From: Kiritimatiellia bacterium
GTDB taxonomy: Bacteria > Verrucomicrobiota > Kiritimatiellia > UBA8416 > JADHWI01
Length of the DNA stretch: 64,000 nt
Direction: 5' to 3'
Assembly (NCBI GenBank): GCA_030744755.1
Contig: JASLPY010000007.1
Span: 1-64,000 of the forward strand
Position 1 is the stretch's first letter. Every line of letters begins with the position of its first letter. Both the position numbers and the translations under genes were made by a program. Positions 7,824-17,331 of the stretch are shown here, in pieces. The notes beneath the pieces are model-generated. The model had not been told where the DNA came from. It worked only from the letters and a program-made list of their open reading frames with translations, and ran no database searches.

Positions 7824-8884
7824 TCAGTTTCTCCGGCTTCCTTAGAACCTAAAGCCGCAGACAACTCTGCAACACGTTGTTCAAGTTGTGCGAGCCTCTT
7901 CTTCATGTGCGGTATTCGCTTCGTGTGGGCACGCAATCGGGCTGCCTCGGCATGGGGCATTGCCGGATAACCCGATACGAAGGTCGCCGGGGCGACTGAC
8001 TTCGAAACCCCTGCCTGGGCACCGACTATCGCGTTGTCACCGACTTCGAGGTGGCCGGCCAGACCGGCCTGCCCGCCCAGTTGAACATTCTTCCCTACCC
8101 TGGCGCTCCCGGAAATACCTACCTGCGAGGCGATGGCCGTGTTCTCGTCAATCCGGACGTTGTGAGCCACCATCACGAGGTTGTCTATCTTCACGCCCTT
8201 CGCGACAATCGTCTTGCCGAACCTTGCACGGTCAACCGTGGTGTTTGCACCGATTTCAGCATCATCGCCGATCTCCACGGTGCCAACCTGTGGAATCTTC
8301 ACCCACCTCTCCCCTGACTTGTAATAGCCAAAGCCATCGTTTCCCAGAACGGCACCGTCATAGATGATGACCCGGTTGCCCACCGTGGTGTGTTCTCTCA
8401 CGCTAACGTGGGAGTGCAGCAGGCAATCTTCACCGATTGTAACGCCGTGACCAACGTAGCAACCCGCAACGAGCACGGTACGGTCACCTATCTGTGTCCC
8501 GGATTCCACGACGCAATAAGGGCCGATTCCCACGTCTTTCCCAATGGCAACGTCATCCGCCAACACAGCCGTCTCGTGAATCACGCGCGGGTAGACAATT
8601 GGTTCAGGCCCCAACAGAGCTCCCGCCTGCGCAAATGCCCTGTCGGTGTTTTCGACCCTTACCAGGGAACAGGCGTACTCCCCATCCCAGTCGCTGCCCA
8701 CGAGGACAGCCGAAGCTCCCGTGGTAGCCACCTGGGAGGTGTAACGTGGGTTAGAAAGAAACGAGATATCGCCATCCCCGGCCTCTGCAAGAGCTGCAAG
8801 CCCGGTGATCTCAGCATCGCCGTCTCCAGTCAGGACTCCACCCAGTTTTTCGACAAGATCTGATAGTTTCATTTTGTTCGTCAA
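7820..8884 (-). CDS. lpxD: UDP-3-O-(3-hydroxyacyl)glucosamine N-acyltransferase
   Basis: Third step of lipid A synthesis: adds the N-linked hydroxyacyl chain to the UDP-glucosamine intermediate. Residues 1-100 form the uridine-binding domain (LAALAEAGDGDISFLSNPRY). Residues about 100-310 are a left-handed beta helix of hexapeptide repeats (IGKDVGIGPYCVVESGTQIG). The catalytic His is expected within VMVAHNVRI. A C-terminal helix (RIPHMKKRLAQLEQRVAEL) completes the trimer. It is good evidence for an LPS-bearing outer membrane. It lies between the Skp-like gene (1 nt gap) and galE (4-nt overlap). Confidence 0.96.
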   Translation of the reverse strand: MTNKMKLSDLVEKLGGVLTGDGDAEITGLAALAEAGDGDISFLSNPRYTSQVATTGASAVLVGSDWDGEYACSLVRVENTDRAFAQAGALLGPEPIVYPRVIHETAVLADDVAIGKDVGIGPYCVVESGTQIGDRTVLVAGCYVGHGVTIGEDCLLHSHVSVREHTTVGNRVIIYDGAVLGNDGFGYYKSGERWVKIPQVGTVEIGDDAEIGANTTVDRARFGKTIVAKGVKIDNLVMVAHNVRIDENTAIASQVGISGSARVGKNVQLGGQAGLAGHLEVGDNAIVGAQAGVSKSVAPATFVSGYPAMPHAEAARLRAHTKRIPHMKKRLAQLEQRVAELSAALGSKEAGETE

Positions 8885-8885
8885 C

Positions 8886-9485
8886 CTACTCAGTTTCTTT
8901 GGGCTTCAATTCTTCGGGCGCAGTTATCTTCAGTATCTCCTCCGTGATATCAAAGTTGTCTGCACGGTACACAACGGGTTTGCGCGTTGTGAGCCTTGAT
9001 TCGGCAGAGTCCAACACCAGGTTGTAGCCCTTTTTCTCGGCATACTCGGCAACAATACCGCGCAGCTTGAAGTCAATGCGCTCCCGCATCCTGAAGCGCT
9101 GCTCGTTTATCTGCTTGCGGCGGAACTCGGATGTTTCCTGGATTTTGCGCTCGTGATCCTTCAGGGCCATTAACTTGGTTTCGGCAAGCTGCCGCTTCTC
9201 CTCGCGTGCTGCTTCGCTGAGCGCACGGTTGGCGGCTTCTTTCCCGAGAATCTCGAGCTCTTCCCTGAGTTTGCGGTACTCATCGAGCAAATCCTTCTGC
9301 TCGGCCTCGAACTCCTTTACCTGGTCCTCGAGCTGTGCATCCGCCGCTTTCGTCTCGGGATACGTGTTCATAACGCGCGTCAAGTCGACAACGGCAATAT
9401 TCAGTTTCTGGTCTTCAGCGTTAACCGCCGCCACGAACAGAAGCGAGAAACACAGGCACAGCACAGTCAGAACAACACGTTTCAT
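8886..9485 (-). CDS. Skp/OmpH-family periplasmic chaperone
   Basis: A signal peptide (MKRVVLTVLCLCFSLLFVAAVNA) is followed by LNIAVVDLTRVMNTYPETK, the typical OmpH opening. A long charged coiled coil follows (about residues 50-140, EFEAEQKDLLDEYRKLREE ...) and a closing GYNLVLDSAES segment. Such proteins form jellyfish-like trimers that hold unfolded outer-membrane proteins in the periplasm. It lies between bamA and lpxD, the same order as in E. coli (bamA-skp-lpxD), which supports the call. 199 residues is slightly longer than E. coli Skp (161). Confidence 0.9.
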   Translation of the reverse strand: MKRVVLTVLCLCFSLLFVAAVNAEDQKLNIAVVDLTRVMNTYPETKAADAQLEDQVKEFEAEQKDLLDEYRKLREELEILGKEAANRALSEAAREEKRQLAETKLMALKDHERKIQETSEFRRKQINEQRFRMRERIDFKLRGIVAEYAEKKGYNLVLDSAESRLTTRKPVVYRADNFDITEEILKITAPEELKPKETE

Positions 9486-9510
9486 TATTCAACCTTTCTC
9501 CTCAATGGAA

Positions 9511-11856
9511 TCAGTAGTCGTACCCTATCCAGATAACCCAGTCGTCCGCATCGGTATACTCGTCATCAGGATCCATAACGAATGCCCTGTCGACGCGAAT
9601 GGGAAATCCCGGCATATCAAGACGGATCCCCACGCCGGTACTGGAGGCCAGGTCATTGAGATCAATATCGAACGAGTCAGTCCAGACATTTCCAATATCA
9701 TAGAATGCAGCGATGCGCACGAACTTCACGATCGGGACGGCATACTCAACGCTTGCCATTGCGAGGCTCTTGCCCCCCAGCGGACGATAAACAGAACTGA
9801 ACTCGGCATCGTCATCCGCCGGAATCGCCTTGGGGCCCACATCCCGGTACTCGAAACCTCGCAGCGTGCGACCACCTCCCAGGAACAACCTGTCGGATAT
9901 ACCCACCTCATCGCTGTTCCCGTATCTCTCCACGGTGTCGTACCTGCAACGCATCGACAGTACGTGACCGAACCACATGGGGAAGTACTGCCTGGCCTTA
10001 AACCCCGTGCGATAAAGATCCGTGTCGAAGCCAAGCACGCTGCCGGATAATGAGTAGAACGCCGTGGCGGTAGTGCCGCGTGAAGGGAAGAACGGGTTGT
10101 CCCTGGAGTCGTGCGAGACACTCACACGCAGGGAGCTTTCAGTTTCGTCTTCCTCCCTGCTGAAGTAGTAGCTGTCTCCCGTGTCGAGTTCAACGTATTC
10201 GTTCGTATCTGAGATATCACTCACGACATCCCGCTCCAGGCGGTACTGGAGGTCAAGCCGGTTAGCCCCTGGAAGCCCTTTACCCAGTTTGATCGCAAAA
10301 CCCGTCGTCTGGAGGTCGTAGTCATCATAGTCAACATCCCTGTTGTAGATGTCGAATCCAAGTGACAGCCTTCGATTCAGGAACCACGGCTCTGTGAAGG
10401 AGATGTCGAATTCGGTGCGGGAGGAACCGAATTCGCCTCGCAGCTTGAGCTTCTGGCCGCCACCTGTGAAATACGGCCAGCCCATGATATCAAAGTTGCC
10501 CTGTGACAATTCTGCGAAACCAATAAGGTTGTCGATGCTCGAGAACCCTGCCCCTATCATGAACTGCCCGGTGGGTTTTTCTTCTACCTCGATGAGCAGA
10601 TCTTTCTCGTCATCTTTCAACGTTGCCAGCGGATAACTCTGGGCTCTACCGAAGTATCCCAGGTTGTTGATCCTGCGTTCGCTCCTGCGGACTTTCACCT
10701 CGTTGTATATCTCTCCCGGATATACGAGCAGTTCCCGCCGGATAACCTTGTCCCTGGTCCGGTCATTCCCGCGGATGACGATGTTGCGGATCTTGGTAAG
10801 CGTGCCCTCAACAACGGCGAAATGGACATCAACAACATGCGTCGACGGGTCGGGGTCCAGGACGGGACGGGCCGCAGTGTTTATGTAACCCTTTGTACCG
10901 TAGTAATCCCGCACGGACTGGGAAGTGGCCTGTATGGCAAGAGAAGACGCTATTCCGCCGGAGGCTGCCCGGATGGCTCGCCGCACATCCTGCTCGGGGA
11001 ACAGTGTAATGCCGCTGATCGAGATCTTCCCAAAACGATAGACGTTGCCTTCGGTGATGCGCACTACGATGACAGGGCGCCCCTTCTCGTCGCTGACGAT
11101 TTCAGGCTCCCGGACGTCTACGTCCATGTAACCCCTTCGAAGGTATGCATCACGAATTGCAGTTCTGTACATCGAGAGGTCCGCCACATCGTAGCTTGGC
11201 CTACGGAACGGCCGCATGGGGCTCCACCACCTTGGCAGCTCGACCGCCTTCAGCAGTTCGCCTGGCGAAACGGCCTCGTTACCCACAAACGATATCCTCT
11301 TGATCTTGCCCTTGTTGCCCTCGTCCACTGTGACGACAACCTGCGCCCGTCCTTCTTCACGGCTCAGCTCGTTTATCTCCCATGTGACCTTAACGTCCCT
11401 GAAATGATCTTTGTGGTACTCGTCTATAACGCGGCGCACCTTGACGCCCAGTACATGATCATCGACGAGATCCCCCCGTTCCAGTTCGAACCACTTTAGA
11501 ACCTTCCCCTTCCTGAAATGCTCCACACCCACAAGCACGATTTCATGATCCAATCGCCACTTGTTGATTAACGCGTAAATGACATCTATTTCATCGGCTA
11601 ATGGTTTGATTTCCACCGCGACATCAGAAAAAACGCCCGTGTCCAGCAGCCTCTTGACATCCTTCGAGATGATAACACGGTCGAGTGCGGAACCGGGCCT
11701 GAGGGCTATGTGCGATCGAACGAAGCTTTCATCAAGCCGGCCGGGACCACGATTCTCGACCCTGACGTCCTTGACTACACGAATCGACTGCGGTGCGGCA
11801 TGTAACGCCGAACCGGCGGAAAGCAGGGCTGCAGCAATGGTGACGCGTAGAATCAT
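9511..11856 (-). CDS. bamA: Outer-membrane protein assembly factor BamA
   Basis: Central subunit of the machine that inserts beta-barrel proteins in the outer membrane. A signal peptide (MILRVTIAAALLSAGSALHA) precedes POTRA domains up to about residue 420, including VTVDEGNKGKIKRISFVGNEAVS, VRITEGNVYRFGKISISG and VVEGTLTKIRNIVIRGNDRTR. A 16-strand Omp85 barrel follows, with the family motif RLFLGGGRTLRGFEYRDVGP and a terminal aromatic strand WVIWIGYDY. 781 residues is normal. Its ATG overlaps the dnaB stop by 4 nt. Confidence 0.95.
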   Translation of the reverse strand: MILRVTIAAALLSAGSALHAAPQSIRVVKDVRVENRGPGRLDESFVRSHIALRPGSALDRVIISKDVKRLLDTGVFSDVAVEIKPLADEIDVIYALINKWRLDHEIVLVGVEHFRKGKVLKWFELERGDLVDDHVLGVKVRRVIDEYHKDHFRDVKVTWEINELSREEGRAQVVVTVDEGNKGKIKRISFVGNEAVSPGELLKAVELPRWWSPMRPFRRPSYDVADLSMYRTAIRDAYLRRGYMDVDVREPEIVSDEKGRPVIVVRITEGNVYRFGKISISGITLFPEQDVRRAIRAASGGIASSLAIQATSQSVRDYYGTKGYINTAARPVLDPDPSTHVVDVHFAVVEGTLTKIRNIVIRGNDRTRDKVIRRELLVYPGEIYNEVKVRRSERRINNLGYFGRAQSYPLATLKDDEKDLLIEVEEKPTGQFMIGAGFSSIDNLIGFAELSQGNFDIMGWPYFTGGGQKLKLRGEFGSSRTEFDISFTEPWFLNRRLSLGFDIYNRDVDYDDYDLQTTGFAIKLGKGLPGANRLDLQYRLERDVVSDISDTNEYVELDTGDSYYFSREEDETESSLRVSVSHDSRDNPFFPSRGTTATAFYSLSGSVLGFDTDLYRTGFKARQYFPMWFGHVLSMRCRYDTVERYGNSDEVGISDRLFLGGGRTLRGFEYRDVGPKAIPADDDAEFSSVYRPLGGKSLAMASVEYAVPIVKFVRIAAFYDIGNVWTDSFDIDLNDLASSTGVGIRLDMPGFPIRVDRAFVMDPDDEYTDADDWVIWIGYDY

Positions 11857-13289
11857 TCATCCTCCTCTTCCGGCATACCGACCATCTCTGAGACTCCATC
11901 TACGCCGCGTTCGCGATCTCTGAACCTGGTGAAATCCTCTTCAAAGTTCAGATACACCTCGCCCGTGGGGCCGTTACGCTGTTTTGCCACGTCGACAATG
12001 GCAAGGGTCTCGTCATCATGCTCCTCGTCATCGGGATACTTGCAGGGTCTGCGAAGCATGCACACCACATCGGCATCCTGCTCTATGGCGCCAGAATCAC
12101 GCAAGTCGGAAAGCTTCGGGCGCCCCGTCTTATCGCGCTGTTCAGGCGCGCGACTGAGCTGGCTGAGAACCAGTATGGGGACGCTGAGTTCTTTCGCCAT
12201 GGCCTTGATGTTGCCGGAAATATTCGCGGTTTCAATCTGCCTGCCCTGCCTTCCGTACTCCTTGGAATGAAGAAGCTGGAGATAATCGATAACAATGAGC
12301 TCCACGTCGTACTTCTTTTTCATTCTCCTGGCACGAGCCCGCAATTCCATGATATCCAGGCCGCCTGTATCATCGAGGAACAGGGGCGCTTTCATCAGGA
12401 CCGATGCTGAGTTCGCCAGCTTCTGGTGGTTTGCCTTCGACAGGAAACCGCGGGAAAGGTCGAAAGACGACACACCCGCATGAGAACAGAGCATCCGCAT
12501 TACAAGTGACTCCTGTGACATCTCCAGGCTGAAGATACCCACGGCATGCGGCTTGCTATCGGGGTCTTTCCTGCCAAGTGAAGCGTTCTCCGCGATATTC
12601 ATTGCGAGAGATGTCTTGCCCATCGACGGGCGTGCGGCCAGGACAATCATTTCCCCGCCACGGAGACCGAGCAGTTTTTTGTCCAGGTTTGCATAACCCG
12701 TAGACAGCCCTGTCAAACCACGACGCGTCACGAGAATTTGCTCGATACTCTCCATCGTCTTTTTGACAGCGGCATCCCACGGGGTCATGGTACCGTGTTT
12801 TCGCTCGGTGATATCAAGAAACGCCTGCTCTGTGCGGTTCAGAATGTGATCGGCCGAATCCTGCGATCCGTAGCACTCCTGCTCGGCATCCCTGGAGCAC
12901 TCAATGATCATGCGCAGAATGTGCTTCTGCCTCACGATATCGATGTAGTACTCGGCGTGGGCCGCCGTGGGAGTCGAATCAATGATCTGGTCCAGGGCAG
13001 ACGGGCCGCCTATTCCATCCAGCTTCCCCGCTGTCTTGAGTCGATCCGCCAGCGTAAGAACGTCGATCGCGGCGCCAACCTTGAGCATTTCAAGCAAACT
13101 CGAGTAAATCGTACGATGGGCCGGAACATGAAAGGATTCTGCTACGAGCTGGGCCTGGACGCAGAGATCCAGCACCTTTACCGAGTCCAAAAGGACGGAG
13201 CCTATAACACCCTTTTCGGCCTCGTCACTATAGGGAGGAATCCGGTCAATCCGGTTTTGGGACGGATAGGGATCGGATTCCTTTGCCAT
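11853..13289 (-). CDS. dnaB: Replicative DNA helicase DnaB
   Basis: Hexameric 5'-3' helicase of the replication fork. The N-terminal primase-interacting domain begins IDRIPPYSDEAEKGVIGSVLLD. The RecA-like motor holds Walker A LAARPSMGKTSLAMNIAENA (about residues 215-234), Walker B ELIVIDYLQLL, and LSQLSRAPEQR...LSDLRDSGAIEQDADVV. No intein is present and the length (478) is normal. It follows rplI by 5 nt, the widespread rplI-dnaB arrangement. Confidence 0.97.
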   Translation of the reverse strand: MAKESDPYPSQNRIDRIPPYSDEAEKGVIGSVLLDSVKVLDLCVQAQLVAESFHVPAHRTIYSSLLEMLKVGAAIDVLTLADRLKTAGKLDGIGGPSALDQIIDSTPTAAHAEYYIDIVRQKHILRMIIECSRDAEQECYGSQDSADHILNRTEQAFLDITERKHGTMTPWDAAVKKTMESIEQILVTRRGLTGLSTGYANLDKKLLGLRGGEMIVLAARPSMGKTSLAMNIAENASLGRKDPDSKPHAVGIFSLEMSQESLVMRMLCSHAGVSSFDLSRGFLSKANHQKLANSASVLMKAPLFLDDTGGLDIMELRARARRMKKKYDVELIVIDYLQLLHSKEYGRQGRQIETANISGNIKAMAKELSVPILVLSQLSRAPEQRDKTGRPKLSDLRDSGAIEQDADVVCMLRRPCKYPDDEEHDDETLAIVDVAKQRNGPTGEVYLNFEEDFTRFRDRERGVDGVSEMVGMPEEEDE

Positions 13290-13294
13290 ACCGG

Positions 13295-13744
13295 CTATTC
13301 CTCAACGACCCAGACCTTTACAGATCCTTCTACGTTTGCATTGAGCGTAACAGGAACGTTGTAACAGCCAAGTTCCTTTATGGGATGCTCAAGAACGATT
13401 ACATGCCTGTCTATCTCTATTCCCTGTTCTGCCAGGGACGCGGAGATATCGGCTGTTGTAACAGAACCGTAGAGATGCTCCTCTTCGGCCGTCTTGACAG
13501 CGATGGTGCAGGATACCTTGGCCAGCTTGTCCGCCAATGCCTGGGCTGCAGCCTTTACCTCTCGCTGGGACTCTTCGCGCTGCTCCTGTAGCCGGGCAAG
13601 ACGACGACGTGTAGCTTCGCTTACGGGGGCCGCCAGGTTCTGGGGAAGAAGGTAATTCCGGGCGTAACCATCGGCAACGCTTACAACGTCACCTTCGGAA
13701 CCCAGATCCTTCACGTCTGCCATGAGAAGAACTTCAGTTGCCAT
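13295..13744 (-). CDS. rplI: 50S ribosomal protein L9
   Basis: Binds 23S rRNA near the L1 stalk. The ORF track starts at 13855, but the ATG at 13744 has AAGGAT upstream and yields MATEVLLMADVKDLGSEGDVVSV, the normal L9 opening (149 aa). The GYARNYLLPQNLAAP signature is near residue 30, followed by the long linker helix and the C-terminal domain. It lies between rpsR and dnaB; the 144 nt before it hold no gene. Confidence 0.96.
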   Translation of the reverse strand: MATEVLLMADVKDLGSEGDVVSVADGYARNYLLPQNLAAPVSEATRRRLARLQEQREESQREVKAAAQALADKLAKVSCTIAVKTAEEEHLYGSVTTADISASLAEQGIEIDRHVIVLEHPIKELGCYNVPVTLNANVEGSVKVWVVEE

Positions 13745-13888
13745 AATACTATCCTTACAACACTCCGGTTTTCGGTTTCTTAAGGGCCAGAACGCGCACA
13801 CTCTTTCGCAGTTATAATTGCCGTGCCGTGGCAACTGCGGCCCGAGTGGGACCATCCATAAGGCCGGTCTCGCCCAACAAACAATTGG

Positions 13889-14125
13889 TTACGGAATTAA
13901 CCCCATTACACGGGCACGGCGCACACCACGCTTGATCTGCCTCTGCTGCTTGGCAGTTGCACCTGTAAGCCTTGCCGGGATTATCTTTCCGTGTTCGGTC
14001 ACAAACTTACGAAGCAAATCGTAATCCTGTACACCGATATCGGTAACTTCTTCGAGATGACGAGACCGTTTCCTCTGGAAATCTCGATCTTTTCTTGCTG
14101 TTCGTGGTTTTCTTCTTTCTCGCAT
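13889..14125 (-). CDS. rpsR: 30S ribosomal protein S18
   Basis: Small-subunit protein that pairs with S6 on 16S rRNA. It is 78 residues and strongly basic, with the family core DYDLLRKFVTEHGKIIPARLTGATAKQQRQIKRGVRRARVM shown here only in part by IIPARLTGATAKQQRQI. Position in an rpsF-ssb-rpsR-rplI run confirms the identity. Confidence 0.97.
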   Translation of the reverse strand: MRERRKPRTARKDRDFQRKRSRHLEEVTDIGVQDYDLLRKFVTEHGKIIPARLTGATAKQQRQIKRGVRRARVMGLIP

Positions 14126-14161
14126 GTCTTTACGACAGCCTCCAGTTATCAGCGCCTTCCA

Positions 14162-14659
14162 TCAGAAAGGCAGGTTATCATCATCGCCAAGATTCTCTCC
14201 GCCGGCGGGACTCACTGTACCGGCGGAATCCTGGGCCCCTGCATTGTCAACTGCAGGTCCCGACATGGGCTGGCCCTCGGAACTGTTCCCGGGGGCCGAG
14301 CCATCTGCAAACTCCGCGTTCTTGGGGGGACGACTAAGGAATTGCACACGCTGGGCCCGAACCCGGAGCTTGCTGCGCTTGCCGCCATCTTGGGCTTCCC
14401 ATTCATCCAGGTGGAGTTTGCCCTCAACAAGGATCGGAGATCCCTTTGAGAGATACTGCCCGCAGGCTTCCGCCTGCTTCCGCCAGACAACCACGTCCAC
14501 GTAGCAGGTTGTCTCAACCTGCTCACCGGACGCCCTGCTGCGGTAAGTCTCGCTAACGGCAAGACGCAGATCGGCCACGGGAGTACCATCCGGAAGGTAC
14601 TTGACCTCAGGATCCCTTGTAAGATTCCCAACCAGGTATACCCTGTTCAGAGAAGCCAT
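14162..14659 (-). CDS. ssb: Single-stranded DNA-binding protein
   Basis: OB-fold protein that coats single-stranded DNA and recruits repair partners. It opens MASLNRVYLVGNLTRDPEVK, continues with the VDVVVWRKQAEACGQYLSKG core (about residues 50-70), a flexible Gly/Pro/Ala-rich linker, and ends with the acidic partner-docking tip DDDNLPF. The tip is usually DDDIPF, so the hydrophobic step is conserved with a small variation. It lies between rpsF and rpsR. Confidence 0.97.
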   Translation of the reverse strand: MASLNRVYLVGNLTRDPEVKYLPDGTPVADLRLAVSETYRSRASGEQVETTCYVDVVVWRKQAEACGQYLSKGSPILVEGKLHLDEWEAQDGGKRSKLRVRAQRVQFLSRPPKNAEFADGSAPGNSSEGQPMSGPAVDNAGAQDSAGTVSPAGGENLGDDDNLPF

Positions 14660-14712
14660 ATCTGCCCCTTTCCACTGAATTGAATCAAAACACCATGGTT
14701 CCGCAGTGCCCC

Positions 14713-15048
14713 TCAGGCTTCTGCTTCAACCGGGTCTTCAACCTTATCCACAACCATCTTTGTAGGATCGGCTACTGTAATCTGGACACGGAAAACATCC
14801 TCGTTGAGTTTGTAACGTGCCAGCAGGGCATCGATCTTCGAAGCATCAAGAAAGAAGCCTACGCGTATGAAGTTGCCTGTGTCGCGTTTCTTCATGGGCC
14901 TGGCAAAAGTCTTCTTTCCAAGAACACGAGTTCCGGTGATATCACCACCAAGCCTGACAATCTCGTCCTTCGCTTTATCAACAACCTTGTCCAACTCAGC
15001 TTCCTTGTGCTGACTGGAAAAAATGAACAACGCTTCGTACGTCTTCAA
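14713..15048 (-). CDS. rpsF: 30S ribosomal protein S6
   Basis: Ferredoxin-like ribosomal protein, 111 residues, opening MKTYEALFIFSSQHKEAELDKVVD. The core GGDITGTRVLGKKTFARPMKK and the RYKLNEDVFRVQI strand are typical. It is expressed with ssb, rpsR and rplI downstream and follows pth by 14 nt. Confidence 0.95.
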   Translation of the reverse strand: MKTYEALFIFSSQHKEAELDKVVDKAKDEIVRLGGDITGTRVLGKKTFARPMKKRDTGNFIRVGFFLDASKIDALLARYKLNEDVFRVQITVADPTKMVVDKVEDPVEAEA

Positions 15049-15062
15049 CTGACTTTCTCCTC

Positions 15063-15647
15063 TCAGATGTCCTGATCCGGCGGCAACCCGTTAAACTCAT
15101 TCATGGCCGTCTCCGCGCCCGATGACACGATGCACATGACTGCCTGGGCCGCCCGTTTTATTACCGGGCCTATTCTTTCTCTTTCACCTGCCGAAAACCG
15201 CGACAAGACATGCTGCACCAGCCCCCTGCCCCGCTCATCATGCCCTACGCCAATTCTGACCCGGGCAAAATCGCTGCTTCCAACACTCTCTATAATCGAT
15301 GCCATCCCTCGATGGCCGCCACTCCCGCCATTCGGCCGGATTCGTATCCGCCCCAGCGGAAGGTCCGCGTCATCAACCACTATCACCAGGTCTGCCGGAG
15401 TCAGTTTGCGGTACCTCATAACCGAGGAAACCGATACGCCGCTTCTGTTCATGAACGTCTGCGGTTTAACCAGCAGCACGTCCTGCCCATCTCCGGTGCC
15501 AGAGGCAATACGCGCCTTGAACCTCAAGCTTCTGCGAAAATCACAAGACAAAAGCCGCGAGAGTTCGTCCGCCACCTCGAAGCCCGTGTTATGCGGGGTA
15601 CCTTCGTACTTCTTCCCGGGATTGCCAAGGCCAGCGACGATCTTCAC
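15063..15647 (-). CDS. pth: Peptidyl-tRNA hydrolase
   Basis: Releases tRNA from peptidyl-tRNA that drops off ribosomes. The family opening MKIVAGLGNPGKKYEGTPHNTGFEV contains the catalytic His (about residue 20). VLLVKPQTFMNRSGVSV (about 55-71) and VIVVDDADLPLGRIRIRPNGGSGGHRGM (about 88-115, shown in part: NGGSGGHRGM) complete the active site. 194 residues is normal. It lies 5 nt after rplY, a very common pairing (ctc-pth). Confidence 0.96.
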   Translation of the reverse strand: MKIVAGLGNPGKKYEGTPHNTGFEVADELSRLLSCDFRRSLRFKARIASGTGDGQDVLLVKPQTFMNRSGVSVSSVMRYRKLTPADLVIVVDDADLPLGRIRIRPNGGSGGHRGMASIIESVGSSDFARVRIGVGHDERGRGLVQHVLSRFSAGERERIGPVIKRAAQAVMCIVSSGAETAMNEFNGLPPDQDI

Positions 15648-15652
15648 AACAG

Positions 15653-16330
15653 TTATTCCGAACTTTCCTCGCCTTTGTCCTTTTCTTCCTCTTCCTCACC
15701 AATTACGGCAGGTTCGGCCCCTTCTTCACCCTCTTCCTCGGCCTCTTCTTCCTCTTCCTCGACTACTACCGTCGGAGCCGCAACAGCGGCTACTGCAACA
15801 TCACCGGCGGTAAGAATGGTCAATTTGTCGCTGACGACCAGATCCTCTACGCGAACCGAATCACCTATTTCAAGACCAGTGACATCGATTTCGATGGCGT
15901 CGATAACATCCGCGGGAAGGCATTGAACCTCCACTTCCCTTAGCAGGTGGTCCAGCAGTCCGCCACCGGTCGTGACGCCGACAGGTTCTCCAACCAGCTT
16001 GACAGCGATTGCCAGGTGCATCTTCTCGGTCATCGAGATTTCAAGGAAATCCGCGTGCTGTGTTCGGCCCGTTACCGGGTGACGCTGGATCTCGGAGAGA
16101 AGCACTTTCAAGGGCTTCTCACCGTCAACCGTGATATCAACCAGCATGCTTTCACCCGAGTGGCCTCTCAACATCATGTCGAAATCATGATGGTTCAAGA
16201 CTATCGGCACCGAGGCACCATCCCTCTTCCCAAGAACACCGGGAAGAACTCCCGCCCTTCGTAAACGCCGCGCGGCACCAGTACCGGTCTCCTCGCGTGT
16301 CTGGGCTTCAATTACTGCATCCTTCGTCAT
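15653..16330 (-). CDS. rplY: 50S ribosomal protein L25/general stress protein Ctc
   Basis: Binds 5S rRNA. The long (two-domain, Ctc/TL5) form is present: an L25 domain (AQTREETGTGAARRLRRAG ... VDITVDGEKPLKVLLSEIQRHPVTG) to about residue 95 and a beta-rich TL5 domain to about 180 (LLDHLLREVEVQCLPADVID). An extremely acidic tail follows (runs of 6 and 5 Glu within the last 40 residues), as in many Ctc proteins. The ATG at 16330 is preferred over the track's 16342 because GGGAGAG lies just upstream. It sits between prs and pth. Confidence 0.94.
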   Translation of the reverse strand: MTKDAVIEAQTREETGTGAARRLRRAGVLPGVLGKRDGASVPIVLNHHDFDMMLRGHSGESMLVDITVDGEKPLKVLLSEIQRHPVTGRTQHADFLEISMTEKMHLAIAVKLVGEPVGVTTGGGLLDHLLREVEVQCLPADVIDAIEIDVTGLEIGDSVRVEDLVVSDKLTILTAGDVAVAAVAAPTVVVEEEEEEAEEEGEEGAEPAVIGEEEEEKDKGEESSE

Positions 16331-16345
16331 TTTCTCTCCCAACCT

Positions 16346-17281
16346 CTATAATCTGAATAGCGACGTTACCGACCTATTCTCGTGAATCCGCAACATTGCC
16401 TCCCCCAGAAGCTCCGCCACGGAGAGAACGGTTACGGGGAAGCCGTCGAACTGCTGAACGGGTACCGTATCAGTTACCACCAGTTCCTTTATGGTCGAAG
16501 ACTTCAGCCGTTCAATACCCTCTTCCGTTATTGTGCCGTGACTCACTGCCGCGTACACATCCTTTGCGCCGTGCTCAGTGAGGATCTCAGCCGCTGAACA
16601 TAGGGTCCCGGCGGTCGTAGTCATGTCATCGACCATGATCGCCGAACGTCCCTCTACATCGCCAACCAGCGTAAATGCCTCGACCTCGGTGGCACTCTTG
16701 CGCTGCTTGGCAACCACCGCAAGGCCACATTCGAGCATGCGGGCATAAGCATAAGCCGCCTTAACACCACCCGTGTCCGGGGCAACAACCACGCAATCCT
16801 CAATTTCCTTCTGCCTGAGGTACTTGACGAATACGGGCGATGCATACAGATGATCGACCGGTATATCAAAGAATCCCTGGATCTGCTGCGCATGCAGGTC
16901 CATTGTCAGAAGGCGGTTAGCCCCCGCAGCAACAAGCAGGTTGGCCACCAGCTTTGCGGTTATCGGGACCCGGGGCTGATCCTTCCTGTCCTGCCTGCCA
17001 TACCCGTAAAACGGTATTACCGCAGTTATCCTGTCCGCCGAAGCACGACGCATCGCGTCGATCATTATCAGCAACTCCATCAGGTTCTCGTTCGGCGGCG
17101 AGCAGGTCGGCTGCACCACGAAAACATCATGTCCGCGAATATTCTCCTTAACTTTTACGAAGATTTCGCCGTCAGGAAAGTGGTTGATGTCTATTTCACC
17201 AAGTTCGACACCGAGACCCTTCGTGATCTTTCGCGCAAGTTCCGGATTCGCATTGCCAGTAAAGATTCTCATATCAAACAT
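16346..17281 (-). CDS. prs: Ribose-phosphate pyrophosphokinase
   Basis: Makes PRPP from ribose 5-phosphate and ATP for nucleotide, His and Trp synthesis. The class I sequence is complete: MRIFTGNANPELARKITKGL, VFVVQPTCSPPNENLMELLI, the metal/ATP motif FYGYGRQDRKDQPRVPITAKL (in part YGYGRQDRKDQPRVPI), the catalytic flexible loop VVAKQRKSATEVEAF and the PRPP loop IMVDDMTTTAGTLCSAAE. A start at the second Met (17275) is possible. It lies between tRNA-Gln and rplY. Confidence 0.97.
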   Translation of the reverse strand: MFDMRIFTGNANPELARKITKGLGVELGEIDINHFPDGEIFVKVKENIRGHDVFVVQPTCSPPNENLMELLIMIDAMRRASADRITAVIPFYGYGRQDRKDQPRVPITAKLVANLLVAAGANRLLTMDLHAQQIQGFFDIPVDHLYASPVFVKYLRQKEIEDCVVVAPDTGGVKAAYAYARMLECGLAVVAKQRKSATEVEAFTLVGDVEGRSAIMVDDMTTTAGTLCSAAEILTEHGAKDVYAAVSHGTITEEGIERLKSSTIKELVVTDTVPVQQFDGFPVTVLSVAELLGEAMLRIHENRSVTSLFRL

Positions 17282-17331
17282 GCCGCCCTGTTCCTACATA
17301 CAAAAAACACAGCAAAGCCCTTCCGCCCCCC